Below are positions 39,340-51,290 of a stretch of DNA of 64,000 nucleotides, piece by piece (within the stretch, counting starts at the first letter, position 1; every line of letters starts with the position of its first letter). The notes beneath the pieces are model-generated. The model had not been told where the DNA came from. It was given only the letters and a program-made list of their open reading frames with translations, and made no database searches. Source of the DNA: Protopterus annectens. Lineage: Eukaryota > Chordata > Ceratodontiformes > Protopteridae. Both the position numbers and the translations under genes were made by a program. The DNA is taken from the NCBI RefSeq assembly GCF_019279795.1, contig NC_056739.1, positions 16,315,292 through 16,379,291 on the forward strand, given 5' to 3'.

Positions 39340-39499
39340 CAAACGAGATCTGGGTAGTTATCGCCTAGCATCATGGGATATAGGGTTGCCTCGAGCCGGT
39401 AAAATTAGCTCTCGAGCTCTAGTAAGTGGCCGAGTCGGAGCCGAGGATCAGCTCCGAACCCATCCAGCAAGAATGAAGGTGAGATTGACAACTTAACAT
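39340..39499 (-). repeat. 5' ITR of element 4
   Basis: Starts CAAACGAGATCTGGGTAGTT, ends GACAACTTAACAT; pairs with 27092-27280 across 12 kb because of the nested element 5. Confidence 0.92.
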
Positions 39500-40079
39500 T
39501 AAAGGTTTACTACAAGACTCTAAAACTAACACCACTGCAGAAGACTCCTTATATTCTTCCTGTATCTCAAAAACCTGGAACTCCCTCCCCCATAATATTG
39601 GAACCACTGACAACACACACTAGTTTAAAAAACTACTCAAAAATTATCTGACACTTAGCTCTGCTCATGCAACACCCCTGGCTGATCCCCTGTTATCATA
39701 AGTATACTCTCCATCAATTATTCAGCCCATCTCTTGGACAATGATCTTGTTTGCATTATGATTTTTCTTTTTTAATTTTTCTTCTTAAATGTGATAAATC
39801 TACAATTATTTTCCTTTTACAAATCTACATTAATACTCATAGGTACTAGGTTAATAATATCACTATGTTAAGCTCCATATCTGATGTTTTATCTACTGTT
39901 AGACTGGCTACATCTACTGTAACTTATGTTGTATATATTGTTTGTCATGCTGTATTTACTGTTACTAATGTTGTATGTACTGTCACTTTGTGTGGAGTTT
40001 TTCTCCCTGGGCCTCCACTGAAAATAGGCTCTACCCAGTCGAACTTTCCCAGTAAACAAATTTAAAATAAAATAAATAC
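39500..40079 (+). mobile_element. L2/CR1-like LINE, segment 4 (3' end)
   Basis: Begins with the last codons of the LINE ORF (TWNSLPHNIGTTDNTHTSLK, then NYSKII), continues with an A+T-rich 3' UTR, a CTCCCTGGGCCTCCACTGAA segment typical of L2/CR1-type tails, and ends in an AAATAAAATAAATA tail at about 40079. After it the F3 sequence resumes. 39620-40050 has no gene. Confidence 0.75.
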
Positions 40080-40500
40080 ACCACTGGTGGACAATGTCCA
40101 AAAACACATCTCTGTGAAGTATCCACTCATGGTTCTGTGTTACAGATCTGCTAAGAGAGTCTGCCACAAAGTTCTTATCTGAGGAAATAAAAACAGCCTG
40201 AAGAGTCACCTGAAACTGGATGGTCAGAGTCTAAACATGAAGAGTTGGTTTGCACAAGAGGTAATACTGTGTCCACATCACTGTGGTATTGTCCATAAAG
40301 ATTTTTAGGGCCCTGGAAGGAATACAGAATGGAAGGCATGAAAGGCCAGAAGAAGAGCTCTTATCCCTTTTATGTTGATGTGGTCCTTCTTTTGGCAAAC
40401 AGACCAGAGGCCTTGAACGTTCAGAGGGCCAAAGGAAGCTCTCCACCTCATGTCTGAGGCATCTGAAAACAGTGGCAATCAGCTGATTAAAGAGCATTTA
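40080..40500 (-). pseudogene. RNase H remnant of F3 pol
   Basis: A minus-strand frame reads LQAVFISSDKNFVADSLSRS and NHEWILHRDVFLDIVHQW, matching IPGKSNIIADKLSRA and HEWSLKQSVVEEIFxxW of younger pol. Frame 40231-40497 retains a weak DNTTVMW equivalent of QTDNMSVVW. Confidence 0.55.
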
Positions 40501-40730
40501 GACCGACTACCCGAGATGGCATTCGGACTGGCAGCAAAGAAGTTCTGAGGAAGGTATGTCAGTATGTCACCTTTATACCCTATGCTGTGTGAGGGGAGCA
40601 TACATGTGATGTCCCTTTATAACCTAAAACTTTGGTATACTGGCCGGATGTCAGGCTATCCTTGGCAGGGGATACCTTCTTGTCAGGAGTATTGCAACAG
40701 TGATACGGAAGGACATTGTGAATGACTGGT
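40080..40730 (-). mobile_element. Old DIRS-like copy F3, 5' part (internally deleted)
   Basis: RNase H and ADSLS remnants (40080-40500) run straight into a 5' terminal repeat (about 40510-40730), so RT and gag of F3 were deleted. The terminal repeat pairs with 9862-10100. The old copy F4 resumes at about 40731. Confidence 0.6.
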
Positions 40731-42116
40731 AAAGACAGCCTCTACTGCATGGCCATCACTGGAATTGGAGAAATAATGCAGTTAGTTTGAGGGAGTGAAT
40801 GTCTGGGTGAGGCAACCCTGAATGGTGAGATAGGAGGTCTGAAGTTGAGCCCAGTATCCAGAAAAGATGAATTAGATGAGGATAGAAGAAGGGACATCAC
40901 ACCTGTCAAGGCCAGTAAGGGGCTATGAGAATCACCCTGGCATTTCTCACCAGTGCTTTCTGGAGAAACATGGGAATTGGAGGAATTAGGTGAAACTTAC
41001 AGGACTCTGGAGGATAACTGTGAATGAGAGCATCCCTCAGTGCCTCGCCATCCTGGGGAATCAGAGGAAAATATCCACTGCATTTGGTATTGTGGGGGGA
41101 TGGAGAGAGGTCACAGCAAGAGTGACCACATCTGTCAAGATCTAATTTACTACTTTAGGATTGAGAGGCCACTCATGAAGGACGAGGACAGACCAGCTCA
41201 ACCTGTCTGCCAAAACACTGGACTTCCTCAGAATGTGCATTGCTATCAGAAAACTGTGAGATGACATCACCCATTACCATACTCTTATGGCCTTTAGACA
41301 CAGATGGTATGATCGTATTCCTCCCTATTTGTTGATATACCAGACCACCGACATGCTGTCAGTCTTGATGGATAATGCACCTGAGGGGAGTGTGGCTTGG
41401 AAAGTCTGTGATGCTAGGAGGACTGCTCTCATCTCTAAAATGCTGATTTGAAGACTGGCCTCAACTGCAGACCACATACCTTGGACAGTCTTCCCCAAGC
41501 AATGCCCCACTCCCACCCCAGGTATGAAGCATCTGTTGTCACCTGGAGGGAAAACATAACAAACAGTTGACCCTGAGACACTGCTGATGACTCCAGCCAC
41601 CACTGAACATGAGATCAGCAGACCTTTGTCAGCAACACCTGAAAAGACATGGGCTGTTGCCTGATAGATCAAGGGATTGAGGGGGTCCACTCACTGGAGA
41701 ACTCTCATGTGGTTTCTGGCCAGTGGAACCAAGGTAAGAGCTGCTGCCATGGAAATAAGGAAGCACAGAATTAGTCTTGCTGGTGGCTTCTGAAATGAGA
41801 GTACCTCTAAGGCTTCCTTGTAAATTGTTAAAATTCTAGCTGGAGGAAGCTTAGCAATCGTAAGTTTCATATCCAAGAAAGTCCAAAAAATTCTAGTGTC
41901 TGAAAAGGCTGGATCTTGAATTCTGTTGTATTATCTGTAATGCAAAAAGTTGAGCAAAGAAGGAATAAGGAGCATCATGTATACAGAGATCTCTAGAAGG
42001 GGTGGTGATGAGCCAGTCATCTAGATAAGGGAACATCCAGAACCCTTGCAGTTGGAGATGAGCTACTACTACTGCCATAAACTTGCTGAATACCAGAGAG
42101 GCTGTGGTGAGGAGAA
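40731..42116 (-). mobile_element. Old DIRS-like copy F4, pol part
   Basis: Resumes F4 after F3. Similarity to the younger elements runs from the MT-like region to the RT palm, where element 6 interrupts it at 42117. The following segments (48380-49042, 55102-55261, 63402-64000) continue in order, so F4 is the base of the whole nest. Confidence 0.65.
40860..42115 (-). pseudogene. pol: Decayed RNase H and RT of F4
   Basis: Frame 41325-41690 keeps RNase H signatures (SLQISILEMRAVLLASQTF, SIKTDSMSVVWYINK). Frame 41691-41876 keeps RT thumb sequence (LILCFLISMAAALTLVPLAR). Frame 41893-42078 keeps the YLDDWLI box (MAVVVAHLQLQGFWMFPYLD). Degraded MT-like sequence is present at 40900-41130. Frameshifts and stops throughout. 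Confidence 0.65.
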
Positions 42117-42300
42117 GAAGTTATGTACTTACCATAACATTCCATGTTTGTTGTCTATTTTGCCTTCATTCTTTGCTGGTTGGGTATGGAACTGACAATT
42201 TTTTCCAACATCGGCCTTATACAAAAGCTCAACAGCTTCCACCAGCTTGTGGCTATACCCTATCCCATGATGCTCAGGGAAGATTACCCAGATCTTGTTT
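42117..42300 (-). repeat. 3' ITR of element 6 with extension
   Basis: Inverted partner of 48221-48379, sharing CATGATGCTCAGGGA and ACCCAGATCTTGTTTG. Confidence 0.88.
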
Positions 42301-42448
42301 GCAGATACCATAAAAATTATACAGTAGTATATAACCATATCAAAAAAGAGACCAAAAAGGGAGTCAGAGACATAATAACCAATCTTAATAAGAACCACTC
42401 GATCCTCCAGGAATGAAGGTGGGGGAAGGGGGGTGGGATGCAAAAATG

Positions 42449-42545
42449 AAGGCGAGATGGACATCAAACATGGAACGCTATGGTGAGAACATAACTTCTT
42501 AATGTTATGCTGTCCTATCTCGCCTTCATTCTTTGCTGGTTGGGA
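42449..42545 (-). repeat. Internal complementary region of element 6
   Basis: CTTC at 42495-42498, centre TTA (42499-42501), then ATGTTATGCTGTCCTATCTC, the complement of the 5' outer end. Confidence 0.88.
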
Positions 42546-42577
42546 CAGCGTCCTTAGCACCTTCTTTCTTGGGTGGT

Positions 42578-44487
42578 TCAATGGAGAAAAGTCTTCAGAA
42601 CAGTAGATCCAAAAGAGGCCCTGTTCCTGGAGGCCAAATTAACTTTGTAAAGAGTGATAAAGGTATGAGGCTTTACCCATGTTGCTGCTGCACAAATGGA
42701 ATCCATAGGTAGCTTTGCTTGAAAGGCATATGACGTAGACATAGCCCTTGTGAAATGGCCTTTCACTTTCCCTGGAAGTTCTCAATTCTGAGATACATAT
42801 GTGTAAGTTATACAGTCTGTAAGCCATTTGGAAAGTGTCACTTTTGATATTGGGGGCTCCTTTCTTTTTGTCTGAAAAAGGATACAAACAACTGGTCCAA
42901 TTTTCTGAAGTCTTTTGTTCTATGCAGGTAGAAACGTAACTGTCTATGTACGTCTAACTGATGTAATTTATACTCTGCCTTGTTGACATAGTTTGGGAAA
43001 GACAGGTAAATCAATGGATTGATTTAAATTGGCTTTTGAACACACTTTTGGTAAAAAGGAGGGGTTGGTTTGTAAGGAAACTATATCTTTGTAAAAGATC
43101 AAGTAAGGGGGATATACTGACAAAGCTTGAAGTTCAGACACTCATCTAGTGGACGCAATAGCCAATTCCACGATAAAAACTTCATGTCACAAGTGGATGC
43201 GGGTTCAAAGGGAGGAAGAATCAACATAGACAGAACAAAATTTAGATCCCATGGTGCAGGATGTTCCTTTACTGGAGGCCTCAGTAAAAAGGTACCATTC
43301 AAGAAAGTACAAAGTCTGTGGGACATGATTCTTAGACCCATTTCCCCAATATGATAGTTAGATATAGCAGCTAATTGAACTCAAATAGTAGCTGCTGCCG
43401 CGCCTTCATTAAAAAGCTTAGCCAAAAAGTTTAACACAACTGTTACGGGGGCAGTAAAGGGATCAATATGATTTTTGCAACAGGAAAATCTTTTCCACTT
43501 GCTAGAATATAATTTTCTGGCTGAAGCCTTATGAGACAAAATCAATATATGTTTTACTGCTAGAGAAATATCAGGAAGCCTGGCTATTTGTGGAACTGGA
43601 GCAGCCAAGCTGTCAATTTGAGGGTTTGAACAGATGGATGGAGTGCCCCTGACAGATGGGTCAGGAGATCTGGAACTGGGTCCAGAATCCACGGCTCCTC
43701 CAGAAGATGGGGGCATAGAAAGGGAAACCAAATCTGACGAGGCCAGTACGGAGAAATGAGTATTATTCTGCTTTTCAATGTGCTGGTTTTCTGCAGCAGT
43801 TATGATATCAAGGGAAAAGGGTGAAAGGTGTACAGGAGACCCGTGGGCCAATCGTGTACAAGTGAATCCCTTGGTGACTCCCACAGAGGGGGGATTAGGG
43901 CAAAGTACCTGCTGCATTTGGCATTTATGGATGTGGTAAAGAGGTCGCAGCAAGAATGGACCCACTTGTGGAAAATCTCTTCTGCAACCTCCTGTTTTAG
44001 GGACCACTTGTGAAGCATCAGAACAGCTTTGCTGAGTTTGTCCGCTATCATGGTGGACCTCCCGGGGATGTGCGTTGCTATCAGAAAGCATTGGGAAGAG
44101 ACTGCCCATTGCCATACTCTCTGGGCCTCGCATCATAGGGAATAGGATTTGGTTCCTCCTTGTTTGTTTATATACCACACCACCGACATGTTGTCTGTTT
44201 GAATTGCAAATGTTCCTAGTGGAAGGGAGTTCTGAAATGCCTGCAATGCCAACAGCACCACTCTTATCTCTATGACATTGATATGCAAGTGGTACTTGTT
44301 TTCCTGCCAAACACCTTGGACAGTCTTCCCCGGATAATGCCCCCCATCCTATCTGGGAAGCGTCCGTAGTCACTGTGGCTACAGGCTGGGGAAGGACAAA
44401 CCATCGACCTAAGGTCACTTGAGTGGAGTGAAGCCACCATCGCAGGTCTTTCCTGCAGGATTCTGCTATGATAATTTTGTGAGACAT
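42578..44487 (-). pseudogene. Tyrosine recombinase (ORF3) of element 6, several frameshifts, fused to RNase H start
   Basis: Frame 43381-44487 (368 codons) begins with the end of RT and the start of RNase H (RDLRWWLHSTQVTLGRW, TVTTDASQIGWG). It passes a 6-base C run (44340-44345) and then reads the ORF3 frame to the core-binding domain (LYSSKWKRFSCC). Catalytic parts lie in 43099-43341 (ILPPFEPASTCDMKF), 42639-42887 and 42578-42766 (TRAMSTS, HTFITLYKVNLAS). The Y motif reads TLYK and HSTR reads HFTR. Dead, but it is a third example of RT-to-YR frame fusion. Confidence 0.75.
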
Positions 44488-45450
44488 GAGTAGCTCCTTC
44501 CTGGACCACTAGGTGAATAATAGCCACTGAAGGATCCTCATGTGTAAGCAAGCTAAAGGTATCAGGATTATTGCTGCCACCATGGTGCCCAAATTTTCAA
44601 AACAACCTTTGCCTGTACTTTCTTCTTGGTTAAGAGGTTCTTGCCTGAAGATGTAAGGTTTGAATCCTCTCGGGGGGGGGGAGGGGTGTCTGGCCAACAT
44701 TTCTCTTGTATCTAAGTCTGCCCCTATAAATACGATATGCTGTGATGGCAACAAGACAGACTTTTACGAAGTTTAAATGATGCCTAGCTGGGAACAAAGG
44801 TGAATAGTGGTGTCTCTCGTTCTTGTTAGTAGAGGCTTGGTGGTGGCGGTTAGAAGCCAGTCGTCTAAATGCGGAAACACTCAGAATTCTAAATGTCTCA
44901 AGTGAGCTGTAACTACTGCCATGCATTTGGTGAACACTCTGGGGGTTGTAGTGAGACCAAGGGGCAGCGCTAGAGACTGATAATGGGTGGTTTCCAGCCA
45001 AAAGCGCAAATGTCTCCTGGATCGCATGTCCATTTTTATGTGGTAGCACACATCCTGGAGGTCTATCGAGCACATCCAATCATCTTTTCCCCATTAAGGG
45101 GAGTATAGACTGCAGTGTCACCATCCGGAACTTTGACTTCTTGATGAACTTGTTTAGTTTGCTGAGGTCCAAAATGGGTCTCCAGTCCACTGTCTTCTTT
45201 GGAACTTAAAGGAACCTTGAGTAGGTTCCGGATCCAATTTGGTCTGCAGGGACATTTTGGATGACTCTTTTTCTAGCAACCTCCTTTGACTGGGTGGAAC
45301 ATCTGGGACTGTTTTTCTTTCTAAAGGGGGAGAGGGAAATGGTATGTAATAACCTCTGTATATGATCGTTCATACCCATTTGTCTTTTGTGATCTCTAGC
45401 CAGGTGTTTGGGTACAGCGACAAGTGACCCCCAACTGCCTCCAGAAAAGG
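43584..45450 (-). pseudogene. pol: RT - RNase H - Dam-like MT of element 6, decayed
   Basis: MT-like pieces at 43584-43778 (ISPYWPRQIWFPFL) and 43800-44051 (MIADKLSKAVLMLHKWSLKQ, CDLFTTSINAK, FHPFPLI). RNase H at about 44110-44400. RT pieces at 44509-44754 (LPSQHIVFIGADLDTREMLA), 44630-45079 and 44881-45075 (MCSIDLQDVCYHIKMDMRSR, FGLTTTPRVFTKCMAVVTAH). The linker is near 45210-45440. At least five frame changes. Confidence 0.75.
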
Positions 45451-45539
45451 ACAGTGGGCCTCCTCTCATAGGCATGATAGGGTTTACCCAGGACGGTATC
45501 CCTGTCACCCTGGTTTTGCAGACCCCTTCTGCTGCGTGG

Positions 45540-47664
45540 TCAGTGTCTTCCATTACTACTACTGGGGGAAAAATCACCATGTGCATCTAGGAAAACTCTC
45601 TGGGACTTAAGAAACCACATTCCCCCCCCCCTTTCTGACCTTTGGGATAAATGTCTGGTAGAGAGGAAGAAATGGACTCCCACGGCAGAGAGAGTCTTTC
45701 CCTCCTGTTCGCACCTGGTCAGGGTGTCTAACTTTTGGCCCGAACAAGGATGAGCCATCAAAAGAGGAGTTAATAAAGGAAGACTTGAAGGTTCCACGAA
45801 ATTGCATAAGCGCATCCAGGAATGCCTCCTGCTCATTCATTCAGCTGAATAGTTAATAAGACGCATGGAGGAGTTCACGACGGAATTTAAGGTGGAGAGC
45901 TGGGAGGTAACCTTGTCCGAGACCCTTGGAGCTACAGAACCTTGGAGGGTATCTCCTAGCTCCTTCAGGAGATCACTCTGAAGCCTGGTGAAGTGAGTTA
46001 GCTAGTTCAGCAACCGAGGGGCAAAGGATGCTGAAGAAAACATACGCTTTCCATATCTGGCAATCATTCAAGACTCTTTATTCGGTGGATGGACAGATGA
46101 GGATGTCTCAGACAATTCCTTCTTAGTGGCTGCTGCCACCAAAATAGCATCTACCAGGACACCTTTACTCAGAAAATCCTTGTTTGCAGGTGCAGTAATG
46201 AACCTATTTGATCTCCTACGAACAGGCTCTACTGAATTGTGACTGACTACACTCATGAGCTGGTCGAAAGGCGGAGTCACCCAAGAGGTGGAGGGGCGAG
46301 ACCCGAAAGCCTCCATGTACACAGACTCATCCTCAGAAGGGTTAACGGGCTTCCAGCCACCTCTCTGTTTAAGGATCTCTACGATGTCTGCAAAAGAGAC
46401 ATCCTTAGAGGGTGACCGTGGGGACCCTTTTGACTCATCCAGGTCCATGTCTGAAGTGATGGACTCCTCAGGGGAGTCTAGATGTTTCCTCTTACATAAC
46501 CTCTTCCGAGGGACCTCCTCAGAGAGGTACTCAGGACAGGTTTCGAAAGAGATAGCATCACCCAGTGGGACTTTGGGTCTCCACACCTGGGAGGGAGCAA
46601 TAGCAGAGACAGACTCTGGCTTTCTGAGGGGAAGTGCGCTAAGATCTGAGAGTGGAGCCATCTGAGGTGACAGCACTCTCATGACCTCAAAAGCACCACG
46701 GCCCCACTCCTAGGAAGCTTCCAGCACAGAGGAACCAGAAGAATCCCCCCGAGCCAAGGCGGTGGGCTCCGAGGCCGATGGAAGCGCCGAGCTCACCCAC
46801 GCCAAAGCCCCGAGAGGTAGATTCGGGTCAGACAACTGTCCAACTCACTCCTCCCCGGACCCAACAGAGGAGTGCTGGCTCCTAGATCCCTTGAAATCCA
46901 AGGAGGTCAGAGCGGTAGAGGCCAAAGAACCCAGAGCAGGTCTCGGCACCGACGGTTCCACTACAAGTGGATCCAAGCACTCCGGCTCCAAAGCCACAGA
47001 ATGGGTCAGAGGAGGAATTGACGAAGGGGAAGTGATGTTGGTCGGACCCAAATCCTTTTGGGTCCGTGTCAACAGAAGCTTGGCCAGCGCCAGTATCCGT
47101 AAAAGCCTCTTGACCACCCACTCCACATCTTCGTCCTAAAGGCTCCTGGAGGACCGAGAGGATGGGGTCGAGGACCTCACTGACTGAAGGAGTGGAGAAT
47201 GCACACAGAAGTGACCAGTTCCAGAACTGGGGACCGGCTCCAAAGATGGAACACTGTAGGCATTAAAAACACTAGGGGAGCTGAAGAGGTAGCTTTCTTG
47301 GGCCCATAGATGACTCTTTCACACGTTTTTAATAGGTTCCGATGATGGAGCCATGGAAGATGATCTTTTTGAAGATTCCTCCAATCTTTAAGATGGAGAC
47401 TGATGGGAGGATTTAAATGGACTCTAATTCATTTCTAGAGCCTCAGTAAAAGGTACATTCAACAAGCCCATGAGTATCAGCTTATTCGTTCTCTCCATTA
47501 AAAGTCTAGAGCTGAATGCATGGCAGAATGAACATGAGTCGTAGGTGGACAGCACCTAAACAATACACACAACTGGTGTGTACATCTGTCAAAGACATTG
47601 TCTGACTGCATTTGTCACATTTTTTAAGGCCCAAAGGCTTTGTTTCTTCAGTATCCTTAGGCAT
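45540..47664 (-). pseudogene. gag: Gag (ORF1) of element 6, decayed
   Basis: Start inferred at 47664-47662 (reading MPKDTEETKPLGLKKC) with zinc region Cys residues at about 47540-47630. Core in 46068-46682 (AFGSRPSTSWVTPPFDQLMS, LVDAILVAAATKKELSETSS). C-terminal part in 45540-45836 (MSRRHSWMRLCNFVEP, QEGKTLSAVGVHF). The Ser/Pro centre (46740-47130) is frameshifted and holds few palindromes. Inactive. Confidence 0.75.
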
Positions 47665-48220
47665 AACTCAACAAGAAGCCAAAAAACTAAAACAACTTTA
47701 CCAGAAAAAGCAGAAGAAAAAGCCACAACAACTTTTTTTATATACAATATAAAGTTAACACACCAAAAGAGAAAGTGAAGTATAGGAAGTAGTAACAAGA
47801 CGAGAAGTCTCTAATTCAAACAACAAACTTCTCAGAGAAAAAGGGAAGGTGGAAGGAAGAGAAAGCCCTCTAAGTTAAACAGGCCGAAGGGAGGGAGCCC
47901 TCTAACTCAAACGGACTACCCAATGATAAAGGGATAAGAAATAAAAATTAGTTTTAACAGCAAAAAGACCCCAAAACTCTCTGATTTAAGCGAGTTTGGG
48001 ACTGGGATAGGGAGAAAATGCAAACAGGCCTAGCGGTAGACAACGGCCAACAACAAACAGTACAATCGCAACAACGGAAAAGAAAAGTATGTATCAAACA
48101 ACTCTAATAAGAAACTGTATAATATATACACTAAATATTTGTATGAAAAATACAAGAAAAAAAAGAAAATGTTTCCACTTAGCCTAGAGCCAAGAGGAAG
48201 CACCTGATCTTGTTTAGTGG

Positions 48221-48379
48221 CAAACGAGATCTGGGTAATCCTCCCTGAGCATCATGGGATAGGGTATAGCCACAAGCCGGTGGAAGCTCTCAAGCTTTTG
48301 TATAAGGCCGAGTCAGAACCGATTCTCGGTTCCGTACACAATCAGGAAAGAATGAAGGTGAGATAGGACAACATAACAT
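48221..48379 (-). repeat. 5' ITR of element 6
   Basis: Starts CAAACGAGATCTGGGTAATC, ends GGACAACATAACAT. Pairs with 42117-42300. Confidence 0.88.
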
Positions 48380-49042
48380 CAGCAGGAAAGTGATTGGCTT
48401 CCAGCCGGAAGTAAAGAAACCTGCTGGACCACCTGCCCGTCTCTATATGATAGTACATGCCCTGGAAATCAATCAAGCACATCCAGTCATCCTTTTTTAG
48501 CAGCGACTGTTCTGCTTGTTTCACAAATCTGTTAAGATGGCTTAGATCCAAGACTGGCCTCTAGTCCCCATTCTTTTTTGGACTGAAAAGAAACTTTGAG
48601 CAAATTCCAGACCCCTTTAGTATGGTGGAAAGTCTAGGATGACTTGATTTTTTAGAAGTTTGCTTATTCTGAAGCAGCTGCTTCCCTTTACAAGGGTGGA
48701 ACATCGGGAAGTTTCTTTGAAGGTGTAGGGTTGTAAAGAAAGGGAATGAAATATCCTCTGGTAATTATCCTTTGCACACAGGTATCTTGAGTGATGGATG
48801 TCCATGCAGATGGGTGCAAGGACAACCACCTCTAATGGACTCTGACTGTCTCCAGAGAGTAGCAGTCAGGTAAATGTACAGGAGCACTGGTAGGACCTCT
48901 CAAACAGGGGACCCCAAAAGTCCAGGTTTTGCAGACCACCTCTCCTTTGGGGGTGATGTCCACCATTGAAGTTCCACCTTCTGCTGTGGAAGTGTTTCTC
49001 TCCAGAAGTGTCAAGCAAGAACCCCAGCAACTTATGAAAATA
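48380..49042 (-). pseudogene. RT N-terminal half and gag tail of old copy F4
   Basis: Continues F4. Frame 48342-48551 keeps MDLSHLNRFVKQAEQSLLKK and CLIDFQGMYYHIETGRWSSR, the RT fingers and motif A with D to G at one position. 48617-48829 and 48832-49143 cover the linker and gag tail; a WNFNGGHHPQRRGGLQNLD reading matches HHPRGRGGLQHQ of element 1. Interrupted by element 7 at 49043. Confidence 0.65.
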
Positions 49043-49230
49043 GAAGTTATGTTCTTACCATAACGTTCCATGTTAGTTGTCTTCTTCTCGCCTTCTTTCT
49101 TGCTGGATGGGTTCGGAGCCGACCTCGGCTCCGACTCGGCCACTCTAAAAGCTCGAGAGTTGGTTCCACCGGCTCGAGGCTCCCCCTATATCCCACAATG
49201 CTAGGCGTGAGTTACCTCAGATCTCGTTTG
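49043..49230 (-). repeat. 3' ITR of element 7 with extension
   Basis: Inverted partner of 54942-55101. The hairpin lacks the TC of other copies: GGAGCCGACCTCGGCTCCGA in both ITRs of this copy. Confidence 0.93.
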
Positions 49231-49445
49231 TAAGCTAGGCCCAGCTTATAATAGCAATAGAATAATTATAAACAAAGTCCACCTCTATAAACCAGGGAGA
49301 AGAGAAGGATGACCTACATCCTGATCCAGGAAAATATGCACAGCAGCATATACCTAAAGTAAAGAGGTGGTAGAAAGAGAGGTCACAATCAAACTCCTCT
49401 AGGTCTGTCCAGGCCAGGGGAAGGAGGGTGGGGCCTTAAGAAAGA

Positions 49446-49538
49446 AGCGAGAAGAAGACAACTAACATGGAACGTTATGGTAAGAACATAACTTCTATAT
49501 GTTAAGTTGTCTATCTCTTCATTCTTGCTGGATGGGAC
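49446..49538 (-). repeat. Internal complementary region of element 7
   Basis: CTTC at 49492-49495, centre TAT at 49496-49498, then the complement of the 5' outer end with a small deletion (CTATCTCTTCATTC). Confidence 0.92.
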
Positions 49539-49566
49539 CGCGTCCTAGCACCTTGTCCCGGGTGGC

Positions 49567-51290
49567 CTAACGGAACAGACTCTTGAGAACAGTGGAACCA
49601 AAGTTAGCTCTATGCCTAGAAGCTAAATCCAACTTATAATGAGAAATGAAAGTGTGAGGAGTAGCCCAAGTAGCCGCTGCACAAATGGTGTCAATAGGCA
49701 GTCTGTCTTGGAAGGCTATAGAAGTACCAAAGCTCTGGTGGAATGGGCTTTAGGTTTGTTAGGCAGCTTTTGGTGTCTAATTTCATAAACAAGGGAAATC
49801 AGAGATGTTAGCCATCTAGATAATGATACCTTTGAAACTGAAAGTCCCTTTCTGCCTTCTGCATAAGAGACAAACAGCTGGTCAGATTTTCTGAATTGTT
49901 TGGTTCTATCTAAATAGTACCTTAACTGACGATGAACATCTAGCCAATGCAATTTTTGTTCAGACCTGTTAGAATATTCTGGAAAAAACACAGGGAGGTC
50001 AATGCTTTGATTCAGGTTAGACGCCGAGGCTATCTTAGGTAAAAAGGACGGGTTGGTACGTAAAGATGCCCTGTCCTTATGGAACAACAGATAAGGAGGT
50101 CGACAGCTGAGTGCATAAAGTTCTGAAACTCTTCTAGCTGAAGTAATAGCCACCAGAAAGAGTGTCTTCCATGATAGCAATTTTAAAGAACAGGAGGCTG
50201 CAGGTTCGAAAGGGGAAAGAATCAAAGAACTAAGAACTAAATTTAGGTCCCAAGGAGGAGGAGGATTTCTTATAGGAGGTCTGAGTAGAAAAACTCCCTT
50301 CAAAAAAGCTTTGCAAAGCTTGTGGGACATTATGGCAGACTCTGAAATGCCCACATGAAAGTTAGAAATAGCTGCCAATTGAACTTTAAGAGTAGAAGGA
50401 GATGAACCTGCATGGAAGAGTTCAGCTAGAAAATCAAGGACCATTTGGATGGAAGCAGTGAAAGGATCTATGTCCCTTCCTTGAGCCCAATAGGCGAAAC
50501 GTTTCCACTTACTCAAATAAATCTTTCAGTGGAAGATTTATGGGAAGCTATCAAAATATCTCGAACAGAGTGAGATATTTGAGGAAGCCTGGCTAAGGTT
50601 GGAATAGGAGGAACCAAGCAGTGAGGTTCAGAGAGGGAAGGGAGCAATGAAACTGACCCGACTGATGGATCAAAAGATCTGGAACTAGGTCCAGATGCCA
50701 AGGTTGCTCCAACAGAAAATGATGTAGAAAGGGGAACCAAACCTGTCGAGGCCAGTAAGGAGCAATGAGGATCAAGCAGGCCTTCTGAGCGATAGCTTTC
50801 TGTATCACTTGAGAGATTAGTGGGAAGGGAGGAAATGCATACAGAAGTCCCCGGGGCCAAACTTGGACTAGAGCGTCTCTGCTGGGCTGGCCTGCTAGCG
50901 GGAATAGGGTGAAATAATCTCTGCACTTGCTGTTTTGGGGAGTAGCAAAAAGATCGCAGCAAGGCTGACCCCACTTGAGAAAAATTTCTCTCACCACAGA
51001 GTCTTTCAGAGACCACTCGTGAGGCATGAGGATAGCTCTGCTCAACTTGTCCGCAATTTGATTGGACTTCCCGGGGATGTGCGTTGCTATCAGAAACCGC
51101 TGAGAAGAAATCGCCCATTGCCACAGTCTGAGTGCTTCTCGACACAGGGGGTAGGACCTGGTTCCGCCTTGTTTGTTGATATACCACACTACAGACATAT
51201 TGTCCGTCTGGATTGCTATCGTTCCCAAGGGAAGACAGTCTTGAAGGGCTTGCAACGCTAAAAGCACTGCTCTCATCTCTAGAACATTTA
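49567..51290 (-). pseudogene. Tyrosine recombinase (ORF3) of element 7, two frameshifts
   Basis: Frame 49716-50516 (266 codons) holds nearly the whole enzyme: SKWKRFAYWAQGRDIDPFTA, ITSARRVSEL, YLDRTKQFRKSDQLFVSYAE and HSTRAL. A one-base change right after HSTRAL moves the last segment, with HTFISHYKLDLAS, to another frame ending at 49567. Upstream, frame 50513-52411 (632 codons) carries the overlap with pol and stops at KSSTERFI, one indel short of joining the catalytic frame. All catalytic residues are present across frames. Confidence 0.85.

Larger units (their letters stand above)
35756..39499 (-). mobile_element. DIRS-like retrotransposon, element 4, 5' part
   Basis: Continues element 4 after element 5: RT, gag, leader and 5' ITR. 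The junction is clean. GACCATTGGGCGAAAA before element 5 and GCATCCACTGTAGGAGACGC after it together match the uninterrupted sequence of element 7 near 51510-51555. Leader 39009-39339 contains CACACA and no gene. Confidence 0.92.
42117..48379 (-). mobile_element. DIRS-like retrotransposon, element 6
   Basis: Complete, about 6.26 kb, inserted in the RT of F4. ITRs differ from the main subfamily (GGTTGGGTATGG and AGCTTGTGGCTATACCCTAT). Coding regions are more decayed than in elements 2-5 and 7. The leader 47665-48220 (about 550 bp) is A-rich and holds no recognised gene. Its outer ends contain the CATAAC/GTTATG half-sites discussed in the findings. Confidence 0.9.

Noticed and set aside
39889..40209. 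106-codon minus frame
   Set aside because: It spans the junction between the LINE 3' UTR and F3; only its N-terminal part is real pol remnant.
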